Position numbers and translations under genes: made by a program
NCBI RefSeq assembly: GCF_900091525.1
Contig: NZ_FMCU01000027.1
Span: 1 to 64,000 of the forward strand
DNA from: Micromonospora matsumotoense
Lineage (GTDB): Bacteria; Actinomycetota; Actinomycetes; Mycobacteriales; Micromonosporaceae
DNA: 64,000 nucleotides
Direction of reading: 5' to 3'
Notes under the pieces: generated by a model
Databases searched by the model: none
Seen by the model: the letters and a program-made list of their open reading frames with translations, nothing else
What the model was told of the DNA's origin: nothing
Part shown: piece after piece, positions 18,895 through 26,914 of the stretch
How positions within the stretch are numbered: position 1 is the stretch's first letter
Layout: each line of letters begins with the position of its first letter

Positions 18895-19935
18895 GTGGAA
18901 CGACGAGCGTTCGGGCTCACCGCCCTGTATTCCCTGGCTGCGCTTGCCGTTCCGCTGGACTCCTGGCAGGAGATTGCCGACCGGGGCCAGCGGGCGCAGG
19001 ATGGGGGCACGGCAGTGGGCCGACGCGAGATCGACGCCGTGCGGGACATGCTTGCCGTGTTCAGCACGGCCGACGAGCGGTTTGGCGGCGGGAACGCTCG
19101 TCTCGCGGTGGTCCAGTACCTCACCTCCGACGTGGCCGGCTATCTCCAGGGCAACTTCGCGTCCGACCACGATCGTCGGGCCATGTTCAGCGCCGCCGCC
19201 GAGTTGACCTACCTCGCGGGCTGGAAAGCGTTCGATTCATCCCTGCACGGGGTGGCCCAGCGGTACTACCTCCAGTCGTTGCGGTTGGCGAACGAGGCGG
19301 ACGATCGGGCGCTCGCCGGTTTCACGCTGCGCGCGATGGCGCATCAGGCCGTTGACCTGGGAAACGGCCCGGAGGCGCTGCAACTCGCCAGCTCGGCACT
19401 CGAATGGTCGAGGGGGAGGGCGACCCCGGCGGCGACCGCCCTCTTCACCGTTCTCGCCGCTCGGGGGCATGCCGCGACGAGCGACAGGGTCCGAACGTCG
19501 GCGGCGCTCAAAGCAGCCGAAGCCCACCTGGCGAAGGCGTCCCCGGACGACGAGCCGGCGTGGATTCAGGCCAGCGGTTTCACCGAGACGTCGCTGGCCA
19601 GCCAGGCCGGGCAAGCCCTTCGTGACCTGGGCGACCTCCCTGCCGCCGAAACCCAGCTGCGCCGTTCGGTCACCACCCGCAACACCGAGGCGTACCGGCG
19701 TATCCACACCCTGACGCTGGCCAACCTTGCCGACGTGCAGTGCGCGCGCGGACGACTGCGCGAGGCGACCGAGAACTGGAACAACGCCCTGGACTCGATG
19801 GCCGGTGTCCGGTCCGGCCGTGCCACCTTGGCCGTGCGGAACATGCGCTCCCGGCTCAGCAGCTTCGGCCCACGCCTGCCCCCGTTCGCCAAGCGACTCG
19901 ACGAACGGGCGGCGGGCTTCCTCACCACCACCTGA
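18895..19935 (+). CDS. TPR-type regulator-like protein lacking the N-terminal HTH
   Basis: A 346-aa helical protein with Tetratricopeptide-like repeats (YYLQSLRLANEADDRALAGF, AALKAAEAHLAKA, AETQLRRSVTTRN, TLANLADVQCARGRLREA). The opening VERRAFGLTALYSLAALAVP matches, from memory, the segment that follows the XRE HTH in large actinobacterial regulators, but no HTH is encoded upstream. The GTG at 18895 follows a strong GGGGGAGGG RBS, so a headless protein may really be made. It may act through protein contacts or be a truncated gene. Confidence 0.75.
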   Translation: MERRAFGLTALYSLAALAVPLDSWQEIADRGQRAQDGGTAVGRREIDAVRDMLAVFSTADERFGGGNARLAVVQYLTSDVAGYLQGNFASDHDRRAMFSAAAELTYLAGWKAFDSSLHGVAQRYYLQSLRLANEADDRALAGFTLRAMAHQAVDLGNGPEALQLASSALEWSRGRATPAATALFTVLAARGHAATSDRVRTSAALKAAEAHLAKASPDDEPAWIQASGFTETSLASQAGQALRDLGDLPAAETQLRRSVTTRNTEAYRRIHTLTLANLADVQCARGRLREATENWNNALDSMAGVRSGRATLAVRNMRSRLSSFGPRLPPFAKRLDERAAGFLTTT

Positions 19936-20336
19936 CACGATGTCGGGACTTCACCAGGATGATCAGGGAGCCTCCGAACGTGAAGCGCCGACCACCCGCG
20001 CCCGCAAGGCGATCACGCTCCGAACCTGGTCACCAGCACGACGACTCCTTATGCCTGCACCGCTCGCAGACTGGCACGGCTCGGTTCTCTTCCGGCACCT
20101 GGTCCAGCGCCTCGACCCGACGCATCCCTTCGTCGATCTCAACGTCCACAACATCTGGGCTCTGCTCGCCATACGACGCGGTCTCACCCTCGACAACCCC
20201 GCCGAGAGCCGCCCGCTCCTCAAACGCAGTACCCGCTCCTGGACAGCGACCGCATCTCTCCACAATCCCGGCAGGAACTAACCTCTGTCGTCTACAGCCT
20301 GCGGGCAGACGGAGTCACCGGCACAGGGACGGGCAG
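19936..20336. other. 401-base stretch with only one weak coding candidate
   Basis: Between the TPR gene and the HD-domain gene. One plus-strand frame (20051-20281) has protein-like composition and is listed separately with low confidence. Nothing else was seen. Confidence 0.5.
20051..20281 (+). CDS. Possible small or remnant protein, 76 aa
   Basis: From ATG 20051 the frame reads MPAPLADWHGSVLFRHLVQR, then LNVHNIWALLAIRRGLTLDN, a believable mix of helix and strand unlike the other frames. There is no clear RBS and no family is recognised. It could be the tail of a decayed gene. Confidence 0.3.
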   Translation: MPAPLADWHGSVLFRHLVQRLDPTHPFVDLNVHNIWALLAIRRGLTLDNPAESRPLLKRSTRSWTATASLHNPGRN

Positions 20337-20918
20337 ATGAACGACGACCACCACGCCGCCGGAGCCATGAGCTTCATCTTCGAGGCCGGCGTACTCAAAC
20401 GCGCCGCCCGCACCGGCTGGTGGTTCGTCGGCGTCAAGCACCCCGAATCCATCGCCGACCACTCGTTCCGGACCGCGCTCATCGGGATGATGCTCGCCGC
20501 CATGGAAGGTGCCGACCCCGCCCGGGTGTCGATGCTGTGCGTCCTGCACGACACCCAGGAAACCCGGATCACCGACATCCCACACATCGCCAGGCGCTAC
20601 CTCACCGCCGCACCCAACACCGCAGTTACCGCCGACCAGGTCGCCGCCTGCCCGCCGGCCGTCGCCAACCTCATCAACGCCGCCGTCGCCGAGTACGAAG
20701 CAGGCGAGACACCGGAGGCCATCGTCGCCCGCGACGCCGACAAGCTGGAATGCCTCGTCCAAGCAGTCGAATACCGCCACCAGGGTATCGACAACGTCCA
20801 ACGCTGGATCGACAGCTCACGCGCGGCACTGAAGACCGCCAGCGCCCACCGCCTCGCCGACGCCGCCCTCACCGGAGAACCCCTCGCCTGGCTCACCCCT
20901 CGCCCACCGCCGGCATAG
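20337..20918 (+). CDS. HD-domain phosphohydrolase (YfbR-like)
   Basis: A 193-aa HD-superfamily protein. Metal-binding residues are visible in HPESIADHSFRTALIGMML (His), CVLHDTQETRITDIPH (His-Asp) and ARDADKLECLVQAVEYR (Asp). The pattern matches the YfbR/HDDC2 group of 5'-deoxynucleotidases, which remove phosphate from deoxynucleoside monophosphates. ATG 20337 was chosen at the start of homology-like sequence. The last codons overlap a 31-base sequence repeated at 29,132, beyond the P450 operon. Confidence 0.85.
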   Translation: MNDDHHAAGAMSFIFEAGVLKRAARTGWWFVGVKHPESIADHSFRTALIGMMLAAMEGADPARVSMLCVLHDTQETRITDIPHIARRYLTAAPNTAVTADQVAACPPAVANLINAAVAEYEAGETPEAIVARDADKLECLVQAVEYRHQGIDNVQRWIDSSRAALKTASAHRLADAALTGEPLAWLTPRPPPA

Positions 20919-20940
20919 TCACCAGGCATCAGGTTCTTCG
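20910..20940. repeat. Imperfect direct repeat, left copy
   Basis: 31 bases beginning CCGGCATAGTCACCAGG at the 3' end of the HD gene match 29132-29163 with about 28 of 32 aligned positions. The match weakens gradually into the upstream side. Confidence 0.6.
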
Positions 20941-21229
20941 TCCGGCTACGTAGGCAGCGTCACAGGTATCGGGTCATCGTCCGCGTTGATGCTCTCCGGG
21001 CGTCGAGGCAGTAGGCACGTCACCGGCCAGGGTCGTGCCCTGACCGGGTTGACCGCATCATCGACATCACGCAGTTCCTGAGCCGGGCCGGGGCGACGAT
21101 CCGCATCAACTGACGGGTCCGTGCGGTGATCCAACCGGGGGGAGGGCGTGAGTCTCACCACCGGCCGGATCGTTATACCCGTAGTGTCCGAATGGCGCAG
21201 CTCGCCGTACCCCCGTAGGAGGTCCGACC
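20919..21229. other. 311-base gap before the lipoprotein gene
   Basis: No coding frame is convincing. A TTATAC at 21173-21178 is a plausible -10 element for the lipoprotein gene. Confidence 0.4.
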
Positions 21230-21784
21230 ATGCACCGTCGTCTGACTGCGCTGCTCGCCGCGCCGCTGCTCGCCGTGCTCGCCGCCTGCGGCACCGTCGC
21301 CGCGCAGGCCGCGCCGCAGCCGCCACCCTCGTCGCCCGTGCCGGAGCAGTCGTACTGGCCAGGTCAGGAGGCGCTGATGGACGCTGGCGCTCGGGTGGAT
21401 GAGGTCGCCCCGGGTCGGTGGCCAGCCGCGTACGCCGGCGTGGCCCTAGACGTGCCGGGCGGGCGCCTGCTGATCTACCGCGTGCCGACCGCCGGTATGG
21501 ACGCGGCGGTACGCGCCCTGGCGCCGGCGGTGCTTGTCGACTTCGTCGACGCCACGTACTCGGCGGCGAATCTTGAGGAATGGGCCGCCAAGGTTCGGGA
21601 CGACCAGGCGTTCTGGCAGCAGCGTGGGGTGACGGTGCACAGTGTCGGCACCGATTTCGGCAGGTGCGTGACGGTGGGCCTGGCCGACCCGCAGCGCGAC
21701 GGCGGGAAGCTGCTTGCCCGCTACTCCAAGGCGGCGTTGTGCGTGGAGCAGGGGTACGCCTCAGACCCGCTTACGGCGAACTGA
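21230..21784 (+). CDS. Lipoprotein, function unknown
   Basis: A 184-aa protein with a clear lipoprotein signal (MHRRLTALLAAPLLAVLAAC, lipobox LAAC) followed by a Pro-rich linker. The remainder is mixed alpha/beta (LIYRVPTAGMDAAVRALAPA, VTVHSVGTDFGRCVTVGLAD) with two Cys that might pair. A strong GTAGGAGGTC RBS precedes the ATG. It stands alone between the HD gene and a stretch of decayed genes. No family is recognised. Confidence 0.8.
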   Translation: MHRRLTALLAAPLLAVLAACGTVAAQAAPQPPPSSPVPEQSYWPGQEALMDAGARVDEVAPGRWPAAYAGVALDVPGGRLLIYRVPTAGMDAAVRALAPAVLVDFVDATYSAANLEEWAAKVRDDQAFWQQRGVTVHSVGTDFGRCVTVGLADPQRDGGKLLARYSKAALCVEQGYASDPLTAN

Positions 21785-21837
21785 GCCAGCGTCGAGGGCC
21801 GAGGGTGACGTCGATGCGACCGATGAAGTGGACGTGA

Positions 21838-21954
21838 ACGAGGCTGATCGAGCACTACGGCGTTACGGAACCCGTGATCGACCGCGCCATGCAGGTGCTA
21901 CGGCTCAAGGGCATGACCGAGACCTTGCCCGGAGTGGGCGTTTTCTCGCCGAGT
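21838..21954 (+). pseudogene. Remnant of a GntR HTH
   Basis: One frame reads RLIEHYGVTEPVIDRAMQVL then RLKGMTETLPGVGVFSPS, the second half of a GntR winged helix (recognition helix and wing). There is no start, first helix or effector domain, so it is a gene fragment. Confidence 0.6.
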
Positions 21955-22074
21955 AGGCAGCCTTCCCGATCGGCCATCCGGCCCCTGGGGGTCGTTGCGG
22001 GTCGGGTCCGGTGGGGGAGGTTGCTGTACTGCTGGCGTCGTCCGAGGCGTTGCCTCCGCCGAGTCGGAGGATGC

Positions 22075-22292
22075 TCATCGCATCCAGCCAAGGAATCGGT
22101 AGTGCAGGTGGCCTGCGGAGACACGGGTCAGGTCCTAGGCGGCGTCGACGAACTAGGGGCCAGGTAGAGGGCCAGCGACACCGGGGCGCGGTGGTACTCC
22201 GCTCGTAACTCCTGACGACGGGTGTGACAGGGCCATTCGGCATTGCAGCCGCCGCAGGTCCAGCCCGGCGTGAGTGGAAGGTGTGTGGTCAT
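22075..22292 (-). pseudogene. Decayed small zinc-knuckle protein of GntR-linked type
   Basis: From ATG 22292, with a GGGAGAC RBS, the frame reads MTTHLPLTPGWTCGGCNAEW then PCHTRRQELRAEYHRAPVSL, matching a short actinobacterial CxxC protein often found beside GntR regulators. After LALYLAP the frame is lost: the expected tail FVDAA, D, LTRVSAGHLHYRFLGWMR continues in another frame, with a TAG where a sense codon is expected. At least one frameshift and one nonsense change are present. Confidence 0.65.
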
Positions 22293-22360
22293 CGCGGTGT
22301 CTCCCGGGTGGCCGGTTGTCTTGGTGGTAGTGGAACTGTTGGACACGTAACGTCGATTTC

Positions 22361-22760
22361 ATGATCGATCCGAGTGCGGATCGCGCCGCGTTCCGGCAGC
22401 TCGCAGACCTCCTGGCGGACCGGATCATCTCTGGCGCCCTCGCGCCTGGGCCTCACTGCCCAGCGAGCTGCGGTTGGCTCAGGAGTACGGGCTGAGTTGC
22501 ACGCGCGTCTGACAACCGGTAGCACTGCTCCAGTCGGAAGGGCTCGTCATCGTGGAACCACCGCGCGGCACGTTCGTCCGCACCATCGAGCCGACCGAAA
22601 CGGTGGCCCTCCTCAAGGGCGACACCGCTACCGCCCGGATGCCTACCCCAGCCGACGACGCGAACTGGAGATGGGCGTGGGCATCCTGGTCATCGTGATC
22701 TTCCGCGCCGACGGCTCCCGAGAGCTGTACGCCGCCGACCGCATCCGCGTGGGTCGCTGA
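22361..22760 (+). pseudogene. GntR-family regulator pseudogene
   Basis: ATG 22361 starts MIDPSADRAAFRQLADLLAD, IISGALAPG, then the HTH continues in a shifted frame as LPSELRLAQEYGLS, breaks again, and resumes as ALLQSEGLVIVEPPRGTFVR. The C-terminal piece ELEMGVGILVIVIFRADGSR lies in yet another frame, ending at 22760. The order of pieces is that of a short GntR protein, with several indels. Confidence 0.65.
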
Positions 22761-23173
22761 CCCTCTCCCAACTTTGGGAAGCCCCGCCGGCCCGAACCTG
22801 TCGACTGGTGACGCTCCGGGTCGTTGAGCAGGTGCCGAACGCCATCGGTTCAGGTCCAGGGTTGACCTGTGTCGACGCTTGCACTGTCTTCTTGCCGCTC
22901 CGCGCCGCCCAGTACCGGTCGCTGTTCTCGGCCCGCAACGCCGCGTTCTCCTGCCGCAAAACGGCATTCCCACGATCGAGATTACCGAACCCGCCGACGA
23001 CCACCTGATCAGTCACCAAAGATCTGTGCTCGCGGAGCCAGTGGCCTGGTGACCCGTCTCGGAAAGATCGCTAGGCGATCAGGAGGGGGAGCGGTGATCG
23101 ATGCCATGGCCGAGCGGCTATTGCGATCTCCTTCTCGCATCCGGATACTGATGAGTAGTATGCACATCTACGA
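22761..23173. other. 413-base decayed or intergenic stretch
   Basis: No intact gene. On the minus strand around 22,890-23,010 a frame encodes a short leucine-zipper-like piece (NAVLRQENAALRAEN), perhaps from an old transposase or regulator. Nothing further is supported. Confidence 0.4.
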
Positions 23174-23803
23174 ATGGATCATCGCATGGATCATCTCCAT
23201 CGTGATCGCCGTGCCCTCACGGCAGGAGTCGGAGCCATCCTTCTCGGACTGAGTCTTCTGGTGCGGCCGGCAGTCGGCGCGACGGCGCAGCTGGAAGATT
23301 CCGATCGGAATGGCGTACAAGTGGGTGTCAACGCTAACTACTATCAGCTCAAGAATCCAGACTCGGGATTGTGTTTAACGCTCTACAATGGCAACACGAT
23401 CGATGGGGCACCGCTGGTCGCCATGCCATGCGCCCAAGGTGGGAGGCCTATGAGCTGGGCTTTCAGCGCTGGGAACGCTGGCAACCTTTCCTCCCAAGCC
23501 GATTCGAGTCGATGTGTCGATGTCCTGAACGGCGTGACCGCCGACGGAACTTCCGTGCTCGACTGGCCTTGCGGTTCCACCAACCCTAACCAGCAGTGGA
23601 CTCTTACCAATGGCGGCAGATTGCTGAGCGGTCTGTCAGGCGGGTGGTGTCTCTCTATCTACGGGAATAACCCGGCGCCTGGGACGATCGTCGTCCTGAT
23701 GTCGTATCTGAATGCGGGCGGAAGCCCTTCCCCCTCATCGTCTTCGTCTCCCTCTTCGCCTCCGAGTGGGGCGGGCGATTACGCGAAGTGGGTTATCAGC
23801 TAG
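23174..23803 (+). CDS. Secreted ricin-type beta-trefoil lectin protein
   Basis: A 209-aa exported protein: signal peptide (ALTAGVGAILLGLSLLVRPA, cleavage near VGA), one RICIN domain with trefoil repeats (LKNPDSGLCLTLYNGN, SSRCVDVLNGVTADG, QQWTLTNGG with the QxW motif, GGWCLSIYG), then a Ser/Pro linker and a stub GAGDYAKWVIS. Such linkers normally lead to a catalytic domain, which is absent. G+C is visibly lower than in neighbours, suggesting transfer. ATG 23174 or 23186 could start it. The stop codon overlaps the end of a MITE-like element. Confidence 0.8.
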   Translation: MDHRMDHLHRDRRALTAGVGAILLGLSLLVRPAVGATAQLEDSDRNGVQVGVNANYYQLKNPDSGLCLTLYNGNTIDGAPLVAMPCAQGGRPMSWAFSAGNAGNLSSQADSSRCVDVLNGVTADGTSVLDWPCGSTNPNQQWTLTNGGRLLSGLSGGWCLSIYGNNPAPGTIVVLMSYLNAGGSPSPSSSSSPSSPPSGAGDYAKWVIS

Positions 23804-23998
23804 TGCCCCGTCACGCAGCCGTGGACGGGGTGGTCCGCTGTGGCCGCTGACCCTCGGTCGTCGACACCTGCCGGACGGACACCTCCGGCCGTCCACCCAC
23901 CGGCCATCACCTCCCACCACGAGTGCGGGGAGGTGGCCTGCCGATCCATCCTCAGAACCGACGCATTACACGATCAACTTTCAAAGACGGGGCACTAG
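23800..23998. mobile_element. MITE-like element, 199 bp with 13-bp end repeats
   Basis: CTAGTGCCCCGTC (23800-23812) and its exact reverse complement GACGGGGCACTAG (23986-23998) bound a non-coding interval. CTAG at both ends fits a 4-bp target duplication of the type made by IS5-group transposases, leaving TGCCCCGTC as the terminal repeat. No transposase is inside, so it would be a non-autonomous or decayed element. Insertion fell on the stop codon of the lectin gene without changing its product. Confidence 0.55.
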
Positions 23999-24059
23999 CC
24001 GATCGCATGTCCGCCGCTATCGCCAGACGACCACGGGGAGAGCAGTTTGGGGATGTGAG

Positions 24060-24149
24060 GGAACACTCGCACGAATGAACTGAACTCCATACAAGTCCTT
24101 GTGTACGTGGCGTTGTTCGAGATGCGAGAAGGGTAGGAGTGATTCGCGC
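24060..24149 (+). promoter_or_regulatory. Leader region of the P450/cyclase operon
   Basis: The 150 bases before the first P450 gene must hold the operon promoter. They contain ACAAG-TC-CTTGT (24091-24102), a short dyad that could be an operator. No clear -35/-10 pair was identified. Confidence 0.3.
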
Positions 24150-25487
24150 ATGACAGCCAAATCGCACTTCGCTGCGTCGGCTTCCGGCGCCAGTCGGGAC
24201 TGGCGGACGGTGCTGGCCTCGTCGGACGTGTACGCCGTGCTGTCCGACCCGGCGGTGATGGCGGATCCGCTGCCCCTGGCTGCCTGGCTGCGGGAGAACG
24301 CCCCCGTGTACCGGAGAGCGGACGGCGAGTACCTGGTCAGCCGCTACGAGGACGTCTCCCGTCTCTTCCGGGCGCCGCCGGATCACATCCGGGTGCAGGC
24401 GGCCGGCATCCTCCGGTCCGGGGCCATGGAACAGCACCCGAGCGTCCGTCGGCTGGCGGACACCATCGGGCTCCGGAATCCACCCGAGCACACCCGCCTC
24501 AACCGGGTCTACATGCGGTACTTCACTGCCGCCCGGGTGGCCGCGCTCCGGGAGCAGACCCGGGTGGTCGTGGCGGACAGCGTCCGAGACCTCACGGCGA
24601 GACTGACCGCCGGACAGCAGGCGGACCTGCACGAACTGGCGACCGCTCTTCCCACGCACATGATGAGCCTGCTGCTGGACCTGCCCCCGGCGGACATCTC
24701 CTGGCTGAACACGTGCGTGTGGCGCATCGAGCAGCCATTCGATCCGACGCTCACCGACGTCCGCCTGTCCGACGCGGATCACAGCAGTGTGGAACTGGAC
24801 GCCTTCGTGGTGGACCTGGTGGCCCGTCGGCGCGGCAGCGGAGGCAGCGATCTGATCACGGCCCTGGCCGACACGAGAGATGACGAGGGTGGCCTTTCGC
24901 AGAACGACATCATCGCCATGGTGTTCACGATCCTCGCGGGCGGAGGGCCCACCATGGCCTGGGTCATCGCCTTGGCGCTGTGGCGCACGCTGGTCCGTCG
25001 TGAGCACGTCGACCGCCTCGACGGATCCCCCGGCGGGGCTGCGGCGTACGTCGAGGAACTGCTGCGGTTCGAGTCACCGGCGATGTACAGCCCGATCCCG
25101 CGGGTCGCCGTACGCGACATCGAACTGGGGGGTGAGGTTCTCCCTGCGGGCTCGCGGATCTACGGGCTGATCACCGGCGCCAACCACGACCCCCGGGCGT
25201 TCCAAGATCCTGGAGTGTTCGATCCGTCGCGCTTCGATCCCTCATCACGGCGGCGTGGCGCTGCCCCCGTGCTGGCCTACGGCACGGGGATCCACCGCTG
25301 CGTCGGGGCGCACCTGGCCTCGATGGAGCTCGAAGTGGTCTTCGAGGAGATCTACGCGCTCCTGCCGGACCTGCACTTGGAGGGGCCGGTGACGTGGGGA
25401 CGCACCTCGTACAGCCGTAGTGTCACCGCGCTCCCTGTCCGGCTGGGCACCCCGGCTCCGGCGCGGTTGGAGCACCGGCGGCCATGA
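24150..25487 (+). CDS. Cytochrome P450 (first of operon)
   Basis: A 445-aa soluble bacterial P450. Heme loop LAYGTGIHRCVGAHLA carries the ligand Cys but has Tyr where the canonical FGxGxHxCxG has Phe. The K-helix EELLR (ExxR) is present. The I-helix reads AGGGPTMAW: the Thr is kept, but the acidic residue normally before it is Pro. The ATG at 24150 follows GGTAGGAGTG. Its stop overlaps the next start (ATGA, 25484-25487). No ferredoxin or reductase is in the operon, so electrons must come from elsewhere. Substrate presumably an intermediate of the cyclase-like enzyme. Confidence 0.92.
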   Translation: MTAKSHFAASASGASRDWRTVLASSDVYAVLSDPAVMADPLPLAAWLRENAPVYRRADGEYLVSRYEDVSRLFRAPPDHIRVQAAGILRSGAMEQHPSVRRLADTIGLRNPPEHTRLNRVYMRYFTAARVAALREQTRVVVADSVRDLTARLTAGQQADLHELATALPTHMMSLLLDLPPADISWLNTCVWRIEQPFDPTLTDVRLSDADHSSVELDAFVVDLVARRRGSGGSDLITALADTRDDEGGLSQNDIIAMVFTILAGGGPTMAWVIALALWRTLVRREHVDRLDGSPGGAAAYVEELLRFESPAMYSPIPRVAVRDIELGGEVLPAGSRIYGLITGANHDPRAFQDPGVFDPSRFDPSSRRRGAAPVLAYGTGIHRCVGAHLASMELEVVFEEIYALLPDLHLEGPVTWGRTSYSRSVTALPVRLGTPAPARLEHRRP

Positions 25488-26914
25488 GGCGAATCCACGT
25501 TCCCTGGCAGGACGGAGAGAAGTCCGTGTCGATGGCAGTCCCGCACCGCGTGCCGAAGTCGATGCGTTCGCGTGTTCCGCTGGTCGGCAGCGCCGTGCGC
25601 ATCCGCCGCGATCCGCTGGGGTTCGTGCAGCAGATCCGCCGCTACGGCGATGTGGCCACGTTCAAGCTGGGCCCGCGGACGGCGTACGTGGTGAACCACC
25701 CCGATCTGATCCGTCAGATGCTGGTGACGGATGCCGAGAAGTTCCACAAGGGGGTGATGTTCCAAAAAGCACAGGTCCTGGCCCGCAACGGCCTGTTCAC
25801 GTCGGAGGGCGACTTCCACGCCCGGCAGCGCCGACTCATCCAGCCGGCAGTCCACGCCTCCGAGATCGCCGGCTACACCCGGACCATGGGGGACCACGTC
25901 CAGGGGCTGGTGACCGCATGGGCCGACGGGGAAGTGGTCCGGATGGACGAGGTCACCTTCCCGCTGGCGCTCGGCATCGTCGCCCGGGTCCTGTTCTCCA
26001 CGGACCTCGACCCGGAGGCCGCGGCCGAGGTCCAGGAGACCCTCCCCGTGCTGCTGCGGGGTCTTGGCCAGCGCGCCCTGGCGCCGTTCGACTTCCTGGA
26101 CCGGTTGCCGACACCGACCAACCGGGCATTCGAGCGCGCGCTGCCGCGGTTCCGAGCCGTGGTCTACCGGATGATCCGTCAGCACCGCCTGGACCTCGGG
26201 CAACACCCGGACCTGCTGACCTCGCTGCTGCAGGCCGTGGACGCGGACACCGGTGCGGCCATGACGGACGACCAGGTCTACGACGAGGTCACCAGCATGA
26301 TCATCGCCGGCAGCGAGACGACGGCGGCGGCGATGTCCTGGGCGGCCTACCTGCTCGCCGCCCACCCGGCTGCGCAACGCGCCGTGCAGGACGAGGTCGA
26401 CGACGTCCTGCAGGGCCGTCCGGTGCGGTACGAGGACCTGGGCCGACTGCAGTACACCCATCGCGTCGTCAAGGAGACCCTGCGCCTCTACCCGACCACC
26501 TGGATGCTGATGCGCCGCCCCCTCGTCGACGTCGACCTCGGCGGCTACCGGCTCCCGGCCGACGCGATGGTGCTGTTCTCCATCTTCGCCCTGCACCGCG
26601 ACCCGGCCCTCTTCCCGGACCCGGAGCACTTCGACCCGGACCGCTGGCTGCCGGCCCGCGCCGAGACGATCCCGCCCCACGCCTACCTGCCCTTCGGCGC
26701 CGGCCCGCGAGGGTGCATCGGGGGCCCGTTCTCCCACACCGAGGCGTCCGTGTTCCTCGCCACCCTGGCCCAACGGCACACCCTGGTTCCGGTGTCCGAC
26801 GAACCGGCCCGGATCGTCACCACGCTCATCCCGATGCCGGGGCCCATTCCGCTGGCCGTGCGTTCCCGCACGGAGCCACCCGTGTCGACCTCACCGGAGG
26901 CGGTGACCCGATGA
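25484..26914 (+). CDS. Cytochrome P450 (second of operon)
   Basis: A 476-aa P450 with all standard motifs: I-helix AGSETTAAAMSWAAYLL, K-helix KETLRLYP, PERF-like DPDRWLP, heme loop PFGAGPRGCIGGPFSHTEA. Sequence style resembles actinobacterial P450s acting on sesquiterpenes (CYP170/CYP183-like: FHKGVMFQKAQVLARNGLFT, GDFHARQRRLIQPAVH), recalled rather than computed. It overlaps both neighbours by ATGA junctions, so it is co-translated with the first P450 and the cyclase-like protein. Confidence 0.93.
   Translation: MRRIHVPWQDGEKSVSMAVPHRVPKSMRSRVPLVGSAVRIRRDPLGFVQQIRRYGDVATFKLGPRTAYVVNHPDLIRQMLVTDAEKFHKGVMFQKAQVLARNGLFTSEGDFHARQRRLIQPAVHASEIAGYTRTMGDHVQGLVTAWADGEVVRMDEVTFPLALGIVARVLFSTDLDPEAAAEVQETLPVLLRGLGQRALAPFDFLDRLPTPTNRAFERALPRFRAVVYRMIRQHRLDLGQHPDLLTSLLQAVDADTGAAMTDDQVYDEVTSMIIAGSETTAAAMSWAAYLLAAHPAAQRAVQDEVDDVLQGRPVRYEDLGRLQYTHRVVKETLRLYPTTWMLMRRPLVDVDLGGYRLPADAMVLFSIFALHRDPALFPDPEHFDPDRWLPARAETIPPHAYLPFGAGPRGCIGGPFSHTEASVFLATLAQRHTLVPVSDEPARIVTTLIPMPGPIPLAVRSRTEPPVSTSPEAVTR

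Noticed and set aside
13968..24000. Complete integrative element using tRNA-Arg as attachment site
   Set aside because: The gene types fit, but no integrase, replication or transfer gene was seen, and no second copy of the tRNA 3' end was found.
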